Shown: in pieces, positions 44,067-53,819 of the stretch
Layout: the number at the start of each line of letters is the position of its first letter
How positions within the stretch are numbered: position 1 is the first letter of the stretch
NCBI RefSeq assembly: GCF_048060095.1
Contig: NZ_JBLUOA010000004.1
Coordinates: 62,001 to 126,000, forward strand
Direction of reading: 5' to 3'
Origin: JBLUOA01 sp048060095
GTDB lineage: Bacteria; Pseudomonadota; Alphaproteobacteria; Rhodobacterales; Rhodobacteraceae
DNA length: 64,000 nucleotides
Made by a program: the position numbers and the translations under genes
Notes under the pieces: model-generated
Database searches by the model: none
What the model was told of the DNA's origin: nothing
Seen by the model: only the letters and a program-made list of their open reading frames with translations

Positions 44067-44903
44067 TCAGCTTTCCTGCAACGGAACGCCCAGAATCTCC
44101 CGCGCCTGCTGCCAAGTTGCGACGGGGCGCTCGTGTTTCTCGCATAGTTCAACCGCGCGTTTGACCAGCGCGGCGTTTGAGGGGGCGAGCGTGTTGCGGT
44201 CAAGGCGCATGTTGTCCTCCAGCCCGGTCCGAGTATGCCCGCCAGCGGCGATACACCATTCGTTAACCTCAAGCTGATGCCGACCGATCCCGGCAGCGCA
44301 CCATTCGGTGCCGGGGGCGAGCCGTTCGACGGTTTTGATATAGTAATCAAACACATCTCGGTCGACGGGCATCGCATTCTTCACGCCCATGACGAACTGC
44401 ACATATAGCTTTCCCGGCAGCTTCCCGGCTTTGTGCATCGCGACCGCTTGGTGGATGTGGCTAAGATCAAACGCCTCAATTTCCGGGATGACATCATACT
44501 TGCGCATTTCGCTGGCGAGCCAATCGACAAGATCAGGCGGGTTTTCATAAACGCGGGTGGGAAAGTTGTTCGACCCGACGGAAAGCGATGCCATGTCAGG
44601 CCGCAAGGGCAGCATCCCGCCGCGGGTTTTTCCGGCGCCGGAGCGCCCGCCGGTTGACAGTTGAACGACCATGCCGGGGCAGTGTGTCTTGATCCCCTCC
44701 ATCAGCCGCGCGAATTTTTCGGGGTCGGAGGAGGGGGTTTCATCGTCATTTCGAACATGGCAATGGGCAATGGCAGCGCCCGCCTCAAATGCCTCATGCG
44801 TGCTTTCGATCTGTTCGGCCACCGTGACCGGAACCGCGGGGTTGTTGGCCTTGGTCGGGACCGATCCGGTGATCGCGACGCAGATGATGCAGGGTTTGGT
44901 CAT
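44067..44903 (-). CDS. Beta-keto acid cleavage enzyme (BKACE, DUF849)
   Basis: 278 residues from the ATG at 44903 (GAGGACAGC before it; an in-frame start at 44960 lies in pcaG). The N-terminus has ITGSVPTK and the Zn-binding HCHVR (His47, His49), and later SVGSNNFPTRVYENPP and PEIEAFDLSH, as in 3-keto-5-aminohexanoate cleavage enzymes. BKACEs use acetyl-CoA to cleave a beta-keto acid into acetoacetate and a CoA ester. As last gene of a pca cluster, cleavage of 3-oxoadipate to succinyl-CoA and acetoacetate is the likely job; inferred from context. Confidence 0.85.
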   Translation of the reverse strand: MTKPCIICVAITGSVPTKANNPAVPVTVAEQIESTHEAFEAGAAIAHCHVRNDDETPSSDPEKFARLMEGIKTHCPGMVVQLSTGGRSGAGKTRGGMLPLRPDMASLSVGSNNFPTRVYENPPDLVDWLASEMRKYDVIPEIEAFDLSHIHQAVAMHKAGKLPGKLYVQFVMGVKNAMPVDRDVFDYYIKTVERLAPGTEWCAAGIGRHQLEVNEWCIAAGGHTRTGLEDNMRLDRNTLAPSNAALVKRAVELCEKHERPVATWQQAREILGVPLQES

Positions 44904-44910
44904 GCTGTCC

Positions 44911-45483
44911 TCAAATATCAAAGAATACGGTTTCGGCGTCGTCTTGAAGCCGGATATCAAAGCGATAAACGCCCCCTTGTTTGCGGGCGATCAGGGTATC
45001 GCGGCGGGTAGGATCGACCAGCGACAGGATGGGATCGGCGGCGTTCGTATCGCCTTCGTCATCGAAATAAAGCCGTGTGTTCAGCCCGATATTGATCCCG
45101 CGCGCGACGATCCAAAGGTTGATATGCGGGGCCATCGTTGGCCCGTCGGGGCCATTGACCGCACCCGGTTTCACCGTGTCAAACGCCCATGCGCCGGTGT
45201 CAAAATCGCTGATGACACGACCCCAACCACGAAAACCATCTTCGGCCGAATACTGCCCGTCAGCATTCGCCTGCCACACTTCGATCAGCACGTCCTTCAC
45301 CGGGTGTTCGTTCCCGTCGAGCACGATGCCTTCGATGCGAATACGCTCGCCTTTCGCGCTCGGCCCGGCGATGTCGTGGCCCAGCTCCTCCCGATAAATA
45401 TCGAATCCTGCCGAACCGGGGGCGAGGCCGATATGAACGTAAGGCCCGGCGGTTTGCGACGGGGTTTCTTTCAGCTTTGCCAT
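44911..45483 (-). CDS. pcaG: Protocatechuate 3,4-dioxygenase alpha subunit
   Basis: 190 residues. TPSQTAGPYVHIGLAP at the start, VLIEVWQANADGQY and GAVNGPDGPTMAPHINLWI match PcaG. The alpha subunit is the non-iron partner that helps form the active site with PcaH; the complex opens the protocatechuate ring to 3-carboxy-cis,cis-muconate. It directly follows pcaH (stop and start share one base) and precedes the BKACE gene by 7 bases, so all are one operon. Confidence 0.95.
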   Translation of the reverse strand: MAKLKETPSQTAGPYVHIGLAPGSAGFDIYREELGHDIAGPSAKGERIRIEGIVLDGNEHPVKDVLIEVWQANADGQYSAEDGFRGWGRVISDFDTGAWAFDTVKPGAVNGPDGPTMAPHINLWIVARGINIGLNTRLYFDDEGDTNAADPILSLVDPTRRDTLIARKQGGVYRFDIRLQDDAETVFFDI

Positions 45484-46208
45484 CAGTTCCCCTCCGGTCG
45501 ATTTTCAAAGGGAGTGGAGCGCCCTCCGCGCAGCACAATGTCAAACTTGTAAGCAATGCTGTCAAACGGGATCGTCGCGTCCATATCAAGCGTTGCGATC
45601 AGCGTTTGAACCGCCTTCGGGTCGGGGATCGCGTTGACGATGGCGCATTTTGGGATCAGCGGATCGCCTTCAAAATAAAGCTGCGTAATCAGGCGTTGAC
45701 AAAAAGCGGTGCCGAAAATCGAAAAGTGAATATGCGCCGGCCGCCAAGTGTTTTCCCCGTTCGGCCACGGGTAAGCGCCGGGTTTCACGGTGGTGAAACG
45801 GTAGTAGCCGCTCTCATCCGTCAAAACGCGCCCACAGCCGCCAAAATTCGGATCGATGGGTGCGAAATAAGTGTCGTTCCTATGCCGATAGCGCCCGCCT
45901 GCATTGGCTTGCCAGATCTCGACCAGCGTGTTCGGCACGGCCCGCGCGTTTTCGTCGAGAACGCGGCCATGCACGATAATCCGCTCGCCAATCGGATCAC
46001 CGTCCTTGGCGTAATTCTTCAGCAGATCGCCATCGACCGGATCAATATCGTTATGGCCAAAAACGGGGCCGGTGACTTCGCTGATCGTGTTCGGCAGGCG
46101 GATCAAATCGGACCTTGGCGACCGCGCTACGGAGGTTTTGTAATCGGGTGTCAACGCGGGCGGGTGCCAACGCCGATCCCGGTCATTAAATGCGGCGGGA
46201 GAAGTCAT
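45483..46208 (-). CDS. pcaH: Protocatechuate 3,4-dioxygenase beta subunit
   Basis: 241 residues, the iron-bearing subunit. The N-terminal HPPALTPDYKTSVARSPR, LVEIWQANAGGRYRHRND (ligand Tyr region) and WRPAHIHFSIFG (two His ligands) are the expected Fe(III) site of intradiol dioxygenases, with GYYRFTTVKPGAYPW between. Catalyses ring cleavage of protocatechuate. Overlaps pcaC by four bases. Confidence 0.96.
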   Translation of the reverse strand: MTSPAAFNDRDRRWHPPALTPDYKTSVARSPRSDLIRLPNTISEVTGPVFGHNDIDPVDGDLLKNYAKDGDPIGERIIVHGRVLDENARAVPNTLVEIWQANAGGRYRHRNDTYFAPIDPNFGGCGRVLTDESGYYRFTTVKPGAYPWPNGENTWRPAHIHFSIFGTAFCQRLITQLYFEGDPLIPKCAIVNAIPDPKAVQTLIATLDMDATIPFDSIAYKFDIVLRGGRSTPFENRPEGN

Positions 46209-46591
46209 TCCGGGTCGCTTCCTTCCATCTCGGCATAGGTCTGTTTGGCGAGCTTCAGCGCGTGGTTGGCGCGCGGCACCCCTGCGTAAATCGCGACGTG
46301 CTGAAACGTCTCAACGACGTCCTGTTTGCTGGCCCCGGTGTTGGCCGTCGCGCGGATATGCATCGGGATTTCGTCAAAATTCCCCGTCGCGGCCAGCAGC
46401 GCGAGCGTCAGCATTGACCGTTCGCGCAGGCTGATCCCTTCGCTTGCCCAAACCGTGCCCCACGCGCCTTCGGTAATCAATGTCTGGAAGGCATCGTCCA
46501 GCGGGGTTTTCGCGGCCTCCGCACGGTCGACATGGGCATCACCAAGCACTTTTCGGCGGGTTTTCATGCCTTGGTCATAGCGGTCAGACAT
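46205..46591 (-). CDS. pcaC: 4-carboxymuconolactone decarboxylase
   Basis: 128 residues from the ATG at 46591, supported by GGAG 7 bases upstream; a TTG two codons earlier is rejected. The AhpD-like fold is shown by SLRERSMLTLALLAATG, EIPMHIRATANTGASKQDVVE and HVAIYAGVPRANHAL. It converts 4-carboxymuconolactone to 3-oxoadipate enol-lactone. Overlaps pcaD and pcaH slightly, so it is translationally coupled. Missing from this cluster is pcaB, which makes its substrate. Confidence 0.94.
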   Translation of the reverse strand: MSDRYDQGMKTRRKVLGDAHVDRAEAAKTPLDDAFQTLITEGAWGTVWASEGISLRERSMLTLALLAATGNFDEIPMHIRATANTGASKQDVVETFQHVAIYAGVPRANHALKLAKQTYAEMEGSDPE

Positions 46592-47372
46592 GGCCAATCT
46601 CCTTCAGAAAACCTTCGATAACAGCAGCATAGGCTTCGGGCGCTTCGACGCAAGGCAGGTGGCCCGCGCCCCGGATCAGGTAAAACCGCGCGCCCGGGAT
46701 CAGGTCGATGGTTTCGCGCACGAGGTCGGGCGGGGACGCACCATCCCGATCCCCCGCGATGCCAAGGCAGGGCAGGCGCAGGCCGCTTGTCGGTGTGATG
46801 AAATCCGTGCCCGCAATGGCGGCGCAGCAGCCGCAGTACCCCTCTATCGGCGTGCCCGTCAGCATGTCACGCCAGAACGGCAATGCGTCTGAGGCACGGA
46901 ATTTCGGGGCAAACCAACGCTCCATCACCGCGTCGGCTATCGCCTCGATCCCTCCGGCCCGCACGGTGTCGATCCGGTCATGCCACATCTGCGTGGTGCC
47001 CATCTTGACGGCGGTGTTCGACAGCACGATCCCACGCACGAGGTCCAGCCGCTTGACCGCCAAGCCCTGCGCGACCATGCCGCCAATCGACAGCCCGACA
47101 AACACGCAATCGCGCACGTTCAGATGGTCAAGCAATTGCTCCGCATCGCGCACCAGCGTTCCCATCGCATAGGGCGCATCCGGCACCGAAGATTGCCCGT
47201 GCCCGCGCATGTCATAGCGGATGATGCGCAGCGTCCGGGGCAACCGCGCCACCAGATCATCCCAAAGCCGCAAGTCCGTGCCAAGCGACCCCGCCAGCAC
47301 GACAGGCGGCCCATCGACACTACCATCCTCGTGCCAGTTTAGCGAGACATCGGAGAGGTCGGCCATCGGCAT
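46584..47372 (-). CDS. pcaD: 3-oxoadipate enol-lactonase
   Basis: 262 residues, an alpha/beta hydrolase. Oxyanion segment LAGSLGTDLRLWDDL, nucleophile GLSIGG and late His in GAGHLPCVEAPE are the expected catalytic parts of PcaD, which hydrolyses the enol-lactone to 3-oxoadipate. Here PcaD is separate from PcaC, not fused as in PcaL. Its ATG overlaps the pobA stop by one base. Confidence 0.93.
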   Translation of the reverse strand: MPMADLSDVSLNWHEDGSVDGPPVVLAGSLGTDLRLWDDLVARLPRTLRIIRYDMRGHGQSSVPDAPYAMGTLVRDAEQLLDHLNVRDCVFVGLSIGGMVAQGLAVKRLDLVRGIVLSNTAVKMGTTQMWHDRIDTVRAGGIEAIADAVMERWFAPKFRASDALPFWRDMLTGTPIEGYCGCCAAIAGTDFITPTSGLRLPCLGIAGDRDGASPPDLVRETIDLIPGARFYLIRGAGHLPCVEAPEAYAAVIEGFLKEIGHV

Positions 47373-48541
47373 CAGTAGGGCAGCCCGACATAGTTTTCGG
47401 CCAGCGCGCGCTGCGCGGCTTCGCTGCTGCGCAGGAACTCGATCTCCGCCCGCTGGATTCTGAGGTCAAACTCCGTTTGTTCGGGGAACCGATGCAGCAG
47501 GTTCGTCATCCACCAACTAAACCGCTCCGTCTTCCAAATGCGGGAGAGTGCTTTTTCGGAATAGCGGTCGATGCCTTCCGTATCGCCGCCGTCGTAAAAC
47601 GCCGTCAGCGCGTGGTAGAGGTAATGCACATCCGACGCCGCCGTGTTTAGCCCCTTCGCGCCGGTCGGTGGCACGATATGCGCCGCGTCGCCGCACAGGA
47701 ACAGACGGCCCCAGCGCATCGGTTCGGTCACGAAAGACCGGAGCGGGGCGATGGATTTTTCAATCGACGCGCCTGTCACGAGCGACTCCGCCGCCGCGCT
47801 TGGAATCCGGCGCATGAGTTCATCCCAGAACATATCGTCGGACCAGTCGTCGGGGCTGTCGGACAGCGAACACTGGATGTAATAGCGGCTTAGGTTGTCG
47901 TTCCGCATCGAACACAGCGCAAAGCCGCGATCAGAGCTGGAATAGATCAGCTCATCATTCACCGGCGGGGTCTCGGACAGGATACCGAGCCAGCCGAACG
48001 GATAGGTCTTTTCATATTCGCGCCGGACGGTCAGCGGAATCGCTTGACGGCTTGGCCCGTGAAACCCGTCGCACCCGGCAACATAATCGCAATCAAGCCG
48101 AACGACCTTCCCGTCATGCAGGAACGTGACAAAAGGCTTGTCAGTATCAAGGTCGTGCGGCGTCACCCCGGAACATTCGTGAAGCACGACCCCCCCAGCC
48201 GCGTCCCGCGCATCGTAAAGGTCGCGCGTGACCTCGGTCTGGCCATAGACCACGACGCTTTCGTCGGTGAGGGATTTGAAGTTGATGCCGAACTGTTCCT
48301 CGCCATAGGCGATGATCGTGCCGTCATGTGTAAAGCTCTCCGCCTCCATTCGCGCGGCGACGCCGGCCTCTTTCATCAGATTGACAAACCCCGCCTCAAG
48401 AATCCCGGCGCGGATACGGCCCAGAACATAATCCCGCGTGCGCCGCTCCAAAACGACGGTGTCGATACCCTTTTCATGCAATAGCTGAGACAGGAGCAGC
48501 CCCGACGGCCCCCCTCCGATAATGGCAACCTGGGTTCGCAT
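47372..48541 (-). CDS. pobA: 4-hydroxybenzoate 3-monooxygenase
   Basis: 389 residues, the usual length. FAD-binding GGGPSGLLL at residues 9-17, the GCDGFHG motif near 158 and GDAAHIVPPTGAKGLN near 285 identify the group A flavoprotein hydroxylase that turns 4-hydroxybenzoate into protocatechuate with NAD(P)H and O2. As first gene of the pobA-pcaDCHG-BKACE operon it feeds the downstream enzymes. No pobR or pcaQ regulator is seen in the window; the 141 bases upstream show no clear operator. Confidence 0.96.
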   Translation of the reverse strand: MRTQVAIIGGGPSGLLLSQLLHEKGIDTVVLERRTRDYVLGRIRAGILEAGFVNLMKEAGVAARMEAESFTHDGTIIAYGEEQFGINFKSLTDESVVVYGQTEVTRDLYDARDAAGGVVLHECSGVTPHDLDTDKPFVTFLHDGKVVRLDCDYVAGCDGFHGPSRQAIPLTVRREYEKTYPFGWLGILSETPPVNDELIYSSSDRGFALCSMRNDNLSRYYIQCSLSDSPDDWSDDMFWDELMRRIPSAAAESLVTGASIEKSIAPLRSFVTEPMRWGRLFLCGDAAHIVPPTGAKGLNTAASDVHYLYHALTAFYDGGDTEGIDRYSEKALSRIWKTERFSWWMTNLLHRFPEQTEFDLRIQRAEIEFLRSSEAAQRALAENYVGLPY

Positions 48542-48682
48542 GGCTTCCTCCTCATCAGGCGTTAGCGTTCGCGCGAAGACCCGATTCTGGATTACGATAG
48601 ACCGTGGTCTGCCCCGGCAACAAGGTGTCGGATTGGCGCGGGGGTGAAGTCAACCGGATCTTCGTGACCCCAATCACGCTTA

Positions 48683-49486
48683 TCAGGCGATTCCTTCCCG
48701 CTGCAGGATTGCCTCAACCATTTCCACGTCACACGGATTGTTCACCTCCCAAAACGAATTCGTCTTTCCGTCTACGCGGATGCACCGAACCGGAACCCCG
48801 TTCTCCAGAAACCGAAGCTGTTCCAGCCCCTCAAGCGTTTCAAGCGGTCCGGGGTCGGACTGCATATAACGCTTCAGCGCGTCGGGGGTGTAGGCGTAGA
48901 CGCCGACGTGATGGAAGACCGGAGTCTCATCTTCGTCGCCGTAATCGCTTGTGTAGGGGATGACTTCCTTCGAAAAATAAAGCGCGTGGCCGCTTTGATC
49001 AAATACTGCAGTAGTGCCGCCCACGCGCCCTTCGCGGCGGTCTTTTTTCAACAGGTTGAGGTGCGCTCCGGTCGTTTTGAGGGCAGGCGTTGCGACCTGC
49101 GGGGCGTCCGCTTCGGACATCGCGTTGATGAGGGCTTCGACATACCGAGATGGCGTCAGCGGAGCGTCGCCTTGCAGATTGACCACAACGTCGGGCGGCG
49201 TATCAAGCTGGGCCAACGCCTCGGCGCAGCGTTCGGTTCCATTGCGACACGCGTCCGACGTCATCAGGGTTGTTGCGCCGAACTCATCTGCCGCCGCCCG
49301 GATTCTTTCGTCTTCGGTCAGGATAAACACACCGTCGACACCGACCACGGCCTTTGCTGCTTCCCAGCTGCGCTGAAGCAGGGATTTCGCTTGGCCGTTT
49401 GCACCTTTCAGCATGACAAGCGGTTTGCCCGGAAAGCGGGTTGAGGCAAAGCGGGCAGGGATGAAGATCACAGGCTTATGGCGCAT
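48683..49486 (-). CDS. kdsB: 3-deoxy-manno-octulosonate cytidylyltransferase
   Basis: 267 residues. IPARFASTRFPGKPL at the N-terminus, the NLQGDAPL block and YAYTPDALKRY, LEQLRFLENG are the CMP-Kdo synthetase signature. The enzyme activates Kdo with CTP for lipid A core assembly, showing the host is a Gram-negative with Kdo-containing LPS. It is transcribed alone; 55 bases upstream lies the end of the RND pump gene. Confidence 0.95.
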   Translation of the reverse strand: MRHKPVIFIPARFASTRFPGKPLVMLKGANGQAKSLLQRSWEAAKAVVGVDGVFILTEDERIRAAADEFGATTLMTSDACRNGTERCAEALAQLDTPPDVVVNLQGDAPLTPSRYVEALINAMSEADAPQVATPALKTTGAHLNLLKKDRREGRVGGTTAVFDQSGHALYFSKEVIPYTSDYGDEDETPVFHHVGVYAYTPDALKRYMQSDPGPLETLEGLEQLRFLENGVPVRCIRVDGKTNSFWEVNNPCDVEMVEAILQREGIA

Positions 49487-49541
49487 GGCGATGTGTTTTC
49501 ACGAAGTGCTGGAATTTGCAAGTTGGGTGCCTTCGTCACCC

Positions 49542-52500
49542 CTAACCCGACCGAATACGGAAAAAGATTGTGTAAAGTGTTGGCACGACGATCAGGGTCA
49601 GGATTGTCGCGAAGCTGAGGCCGCAGATGATTACAACTGCCAGAGATTGAAAGAACGGATCCCACAATAGCGGCACGACGCCCAGAACGGTCGTCAGAAC
49701 GCCGAGCGCGACCGGGCGCACGCGGCTGACCGCTGCGTCGACAACAGCCTGCATCCTGTCTTTTCCGTCAGCGATCTGGGTGTCGATCTCATCAATCAAC
49801 ACGATGGCGTTTTTGATGAGCATTCCGGTCAGCGACAGGATGCCGAGGATCGCCATGAATTCCAGCGGGGTTTGCGTTCCGGCAAGCCCCCAGACGACGC
49901 CGATCAGGGCCAGCGGGACCGTTAGCCATATGATCAGGGGTTGCCGCACGGCGTTGAACAGGAACAGAACCACCAAGATCATTGCGCCAAATCCAAGCGG
50001 CATCGTGGCGGCGAGGCCGGCGTTCGCCTCTTGGCTACTGCCGTATTCGCCCTTCCACTCCATCGAATAGCCGGCGGGTAGCTCAATCGCCTCAATTGGG
50101 CCTCGCACGGTATCAAATAAGTCACCGGACAGGACGCCGGGGGCGTTGTCGGACTGTGCTGTTATGGCAAGCTGGCGGTCGATCCTGCGCAGATTGCCGG
50201 CCTCAAACACAAGATCGAACCGGTCGACCACTTGGGCGATGGGAACGTAGCCGCCGAGCACCTCGCTAAACACTTGAATGTCTTGCAGGCGTTCGACATC
50301 GTCGCGGTCCGCTTCGAACGGACGCATGATTACATCGCGCAGTTCGTCGCCTTCGCGGTAAACGCCCAGCTTTGCGCCGTTCAGATGGCTATAGAGGGCG
50401 TTGGAAATTTCACCCTGTGTCAGCCCCAGCCTCCGTGCGTTTTCCGTATTGATGGCCGGTTGGATGACCTGCACCTGTTCGCGCCAGTCATCCTTGATCG
50501 CGATGGCACCTGCATCGGCCATGATCGTCTTGGCCTGCAACGCAAGATCACGCAGCACGGCCGCTTCTGGTCCGAAAAAGCGCACCTCAACCTTTGATCC
50601 GCTGCCGGGGCCAAGGACGAATTTCCAAACCTTTGCGGTCGCTACGGGAAATATGTCGTTTATCCAGCCCTGAAGGTTGGCGCGCAGGTCGTCGATTTGC
50701 GCCGCGTTTTCAACATCGACAAGCACCTGACCATAGGCGGAGTTTTGGTTCTCGCTCTCGTAGATCAGCATGAACCGGGTATGCCCGCCGCCAACGGTCG
50801 TGTTCGTGCCTGTGACCCCCGGCAAGGTTCGGGCGTATTCGTCGATTTTCAGAACATCGGCCTGAGTTTGTGAGATGTCGGTGCCTTGCGGCAGGAAATA
50901 GTCGATTACGAACTGCGCGCGGGTTGAGCTTGGGAAGAACCCCGGCGGAACGTAGCTAAACAGCGCGAGGGCCGAAACAAACAGCGCGACAACCACAGCC
51001 ACCGTGACGTAGCGAATGGCAATCGCGCGCGTAAGAAGGTTTCGATAGATGCGCAAGACGACGTTCTCGCCCTCATCCTTCTTTTGGCTGGGTTTCAGCA
51101 GCAGCGTGCAGAAATAAGGCGTCAGCCAGATCGCCACCAACCAGGAAAACAGCAGAGAGATTGAGATGGTCCAGAACAGACTGCCGGCATATTCGCCCGT
51201 ATTGTCCGGCGAAAATCCGATGGGTGAGAACGCCAGAAGGCCAACGACCGTGCCCCCCAGCAGCGGCCATTTCGTCTGATTGACCACGGCGATTGAAGCA
51301 GCGGCAGCCGTTTCGCCCTTTTGCACCCGGACGAGCGTGCCCTCCACCACGACAATCGCGTTGTCGACAAGCATTCCCAATGCGATGATCAGCGCCCCCA
51401 GCGAAATCCGCTGCATGTCGAGCCCATAGAGATACATGCCCATCAAGGTGCCAGCGACAGTGACCAACAGGATGCCACCCATCAGAATCCCGGACCGCAG
51501 GCCCATGAAGATCAACAGCGTTCCAACCACAATCGCCAATGCCACCGCGACATTCATCACAAAGTCATTCACGGATTCGTTGACCGTGACCGATTGATCG
51601 GAAATGGGCAGCACATCCATCCCGATTGGGCGTTCCGAGATCAGCGCATCCAGTCGCGCCTTTACCTCTTCCCCCATCGTCACGACGTTGCCGCCAAGCG
51701 TATTGGAAATACCGATACCGATGGCCGGGCGTCCGTCGCGATAAAGCAGCCTCGTCGCGGGTTCTTTCAGCCCGCGCGTGATTGTCGCTATGTCAGACAA
51801 GCGAAAGGACGCGCCGGTTTTGGGGTCCGATATCAGCAAATCGCCAATTGCCTGCGTCGAAGACACCCCCGATCTTGGTCGTATTTCAAGCCGGGTTTGA
51901 CCGGCTTGGATTGACCCGCCGGGGGTGACGAGGTTCTGCCCCTCCAGCACTTGTGCGATTTGTCCGGGCGACAGGCCAAGACCGATCAGACGGGCCGGAG
52001 AATACTCAACATAAATCACCTCATCCTGAACGCCGTTCAGGACGACTTTTGATACTCCGTCCACCGTGACCAGTTCGCGTTGCAGATCTTTGGCGTATTC
52101 ATAAATTTCGGAGATCGAATACCCGTCACCGACAACCGCGAAATAAACCGCGTAGACGTCACCGAAATCGTCATAGACCTGACTGGGCAGAGCGTTGGGT
52201 GGCAGGTTGAATTGCGCGTCGTCAATCTTGGCCCGCATCTGCGAAAATCGTTGGTAGAGAGAAGGGTAATCCGGCGTTGACGCGATGGTAAACTCGACCG
52301 TCACGTTGCTTAATCCGGGTGAAGAGACGGACCGAACCTCATCAACGCCCTGCAATTGTTGTAGCGCGTTTTCAATGACTTCCGTGACTTCGGCGGCAAC
52401 CTCCTCTGAACCCGCACCGGGGTAGGGCGTGAGGATTTGCGCCTGCCGGATGATGAACTCGGGGTCTTCAAACCGTGGCAGTTTTGTATAGGCGAAATAT

Positions 52501-52577
52501 CCGGCGAACAGGATCAACAGCGTCGAGATCGCGGAGATCAGACGCTTTTCGATGGCAAAGCGTGCAAGGTCCATCAA
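49542..52577 (-). CDS. RND family efflux transporter permease
   Basis: 1011 residues with the RND layout: one N-terminal TM helix, large periplasmic loop, six-helix bundle, second loop, final bundle. LARFAIEKRLISAISTLLILFAG starts the first helix region. In TM4 the motif reads GMLVDNAIVVVEG: the first proton-relay Asp is kept, and the second position is Asn instead of the Asp found in AcrB. Start follows the adaptor stop directly. The substrate is unknown; drug or lipid-like compounds are likely. No outer-membrane factor gene is adjacent. Confidence 0.92.
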   Translation of the reverse strand: MMDLARFAIEKRLISAISTLLILFAGYFAYTKLPRFEDPEFIIRQAQILTPYPGAGSEEVAAEVTEVIENALQQLQGVDEVRSVSSPGLSNVTVEFTIASTPDYPSLYQRFSQMRAKIDDAQFNLPPNALPSQVYDDFGDVYAVYFAVVGDGYSISEIYEYAKDLQRELVTVDGVSKVVLNGVQDEVIYVEYSPARLIGLGLSPGQIAQVLEGQNLVTPGGSIQAGQTRLEIRPRSGVSSTQAIGDLLISDPKTGASFRLSDIATITRGLKEPATRLLYRDGRPAIGIGISNTLGGNVVTMGEEVKARLDALISERPIGMDVLPISDQSVTVNESVNDFVMNVAVALAIVVGTLLIFMGLRSGILMGGILLVTVAGTLMGMYLYGLDMQRISLGALIIALGMLVDNAIVVVEGTLVRVQKGETAAAASIAVVNQTKWPLLGGTVVGLLAFSPIGFSPDNTGEYAGSLFWTISISLLFSWLVAIWLTPYFCTLLLKPSQKKDEGENVVLRIYRNLLTRAIAIRYVTVAVVVALFVSALALFSYVPPGFFPSSTRAQFVIDYFLPQGTDISQTQADVLKIDEYARTLPGVTGTNTTVGGGHTRFMLIYESENQNSAYGQVLVDVENAAQIDDLRANLQGWINDIFPVATAKVWKFVLGPGSGSKVEVRFFGPEAAVLRDLALQAKTIMADAGAIAIKDDWREQVQVIQPAINTENARRLGLTQGEISNALYSHLNGAKLGVYREGDELRDVIMRPFEADRDDVERLQDIQVFSEVLGGYVPIAQVVDRFDLVFEAGNLRRIDRQLAITAQSDNAPGVLSGDLFDTVRGPIEAIELPAGYSMEWKGEYGSSQEANAGLAATMPLGFGAMILVVLFLFNAVRQPLIIWLTVPLALIGVVWGLAGTQTPLEFMAILGILSLTGMLIKNAIVLIDEIDTQIADGKDRMQAVVDAAVSRVRPVALGVLTTVLGVVPLLWDPFFQSLAVVIICGLSFATILTLIVVPTLYTIFFRIRSG

Positions 52578-53819
52578 TTAGCCTCCAACGCTGGTGATTG
52601 GACGTATTGCCATGCCTTCCAGTATTTGACTGACCCCCGCCGCGACAATCGTATCGCCCGCCGCAAGGCCCGATGTGACCGCAACGCTGGCACCCTTTGC
52701 CGGGCCTAAACTCACATCCTTTCGGGAAACAGTATTGTCTGCGCCGACGATCCATACAAACGGTGCGCCGTCAGACGCGGCAGCAACGGCGGTCAGCGGG
52801 ATCATAAGGTCAGATCCATTGCCGGGTGCCGAAGAAATTACCCGCCCCACCATACCGGGAAGAATGACGGCATCCTCGGGCTGCGATACGGCAACCCGTC
52901 CGCGATAGGTTTGGGTTGCAGCGTCGGCCTGAACCGAAAATTCCACCACTTCGGATTCGAAGGTTTCTCCGGGGATCGCGTCAAACATTACCGTATTGCT
53001 GATGCTTTCGCGGCCATTGGCCGTCAATGCTGTAACATCAGGCCCGGGCACGTCAAAGATCAGATGAACCGTGTCCAGCGCTTGCAAAAGGGCGATGCTT
53101 TGACCGGGTTGAATGTTGGTGAAATTCTCAATGTCCCGGCGCGCGACCACACCATCGAACGGCGACCGCAAGGTGGCATCGTCAAGATTGTCCCTGGCGA
53201 CCTTCAATTGGGCGTCGATGCCGCGCAGGGCTGCCTCTGCGGACTCGATGTCCTCCGGGCGACCACCCGCGCGACCTATGATGAGCTGCTCTCGCTGGGC
53301 TTCCAGCGCGGCTTGGGCCACCCTGAACGCCGCTTCGTCCTGCTCCAGTTTCGCTGCCGCAGCGACGCCGCGTTCCACCAGCTGGCGTGTCCGTTCAACT
53401 TGATCCTGCGCTTGATCCAATTGCGCCTGCGCGGATGCGACCGCAGCCTCTAACGCGGCAATCTCCTCGGCCCGCGCGCCCGCCTTGAGCGCCGAAAGCT
53501 GCGCCTCAGCCTGATCGCGTTGACTTTGAAGCTGCGCGATCTGCGTCTCAAAATCCCGTGCATCCAGTCGGGCGATCACATCCCCTTCGGCAACATTCAT
53601 GGCCCCGCGCACCGGCAGTTCCACGACCCGGCCACCGACCCTAAAGGACAGTTCGACCTCTTTCGACGGCAACACGATAGCGGGGTAACTGCGCCTGAGA
53701 ACGCTGTCGGTTGCCTCAACCTCATGCACCTTGGCCGGACGGGCCGAATCCTGTGCAAACGCGGGCAAGCCGAACAGGCCCGCCGCCGCCACTATCGCCA
53801 AAAGACCAGTGAGTTTCAT
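52578..53819 (-). CDS. RND efflux periplasmic adaptor (membrane fusion protein)
   Basis: 413 residues from the ATG at 53819, which starts a signal peptide (MKLTGLLAIVAAAGLFGLPAFA). The frame is open upstream to 54053, but those residues lack coding character. Lipoyl-like half (VGGRVVELPVRGAMNVAEGD, DARDFETQIAQLQSQRD), a long coiled coil of Ala/Gln/Glu, the second lipoyl half (ATLRSPFDGVVARRDI) and beta-barrel follow the AcrA/HlyD plan. It docks the permease at 49542 to an outer-membrane channel. No lipobox Cys is present. Confidence 0.9.
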   Translation of the reverse strand: MKLTGLLAIVAAAGLFGLPAFAQDSARPAKVHEVEATDSVLRRSYPAIVLPSKEVELSFRVGGRVVELPVRGAMNVAEGDVIARLDARDFETQIAQLQSQRDQAEAQLSALKAGARAEEIAALEAAVASAQAQLDQAQDQVERTRQLVERGVAAAAKLEQDEAAFRVAQAALEAQREQLIIGRAGGRPEDIESAEAALRGIDAQLKVARDNLDDATLRSPFDGVVARRDIENFTNIQPGQSIALLQALDTVHLIFDVPGPDVTALTANGRESISNTVMFDAIPGETFESEVVEFSVQADAATQTYRGRVAVSQPEDAVILPGMVGRVISSAPGNGSDLMIPLTAVAAASDGAPFVWIVGADNTVSRKDVSLGPAKGASVAVTSGLAAGDTIVAAGVSQILEGMAIRPITSVGG

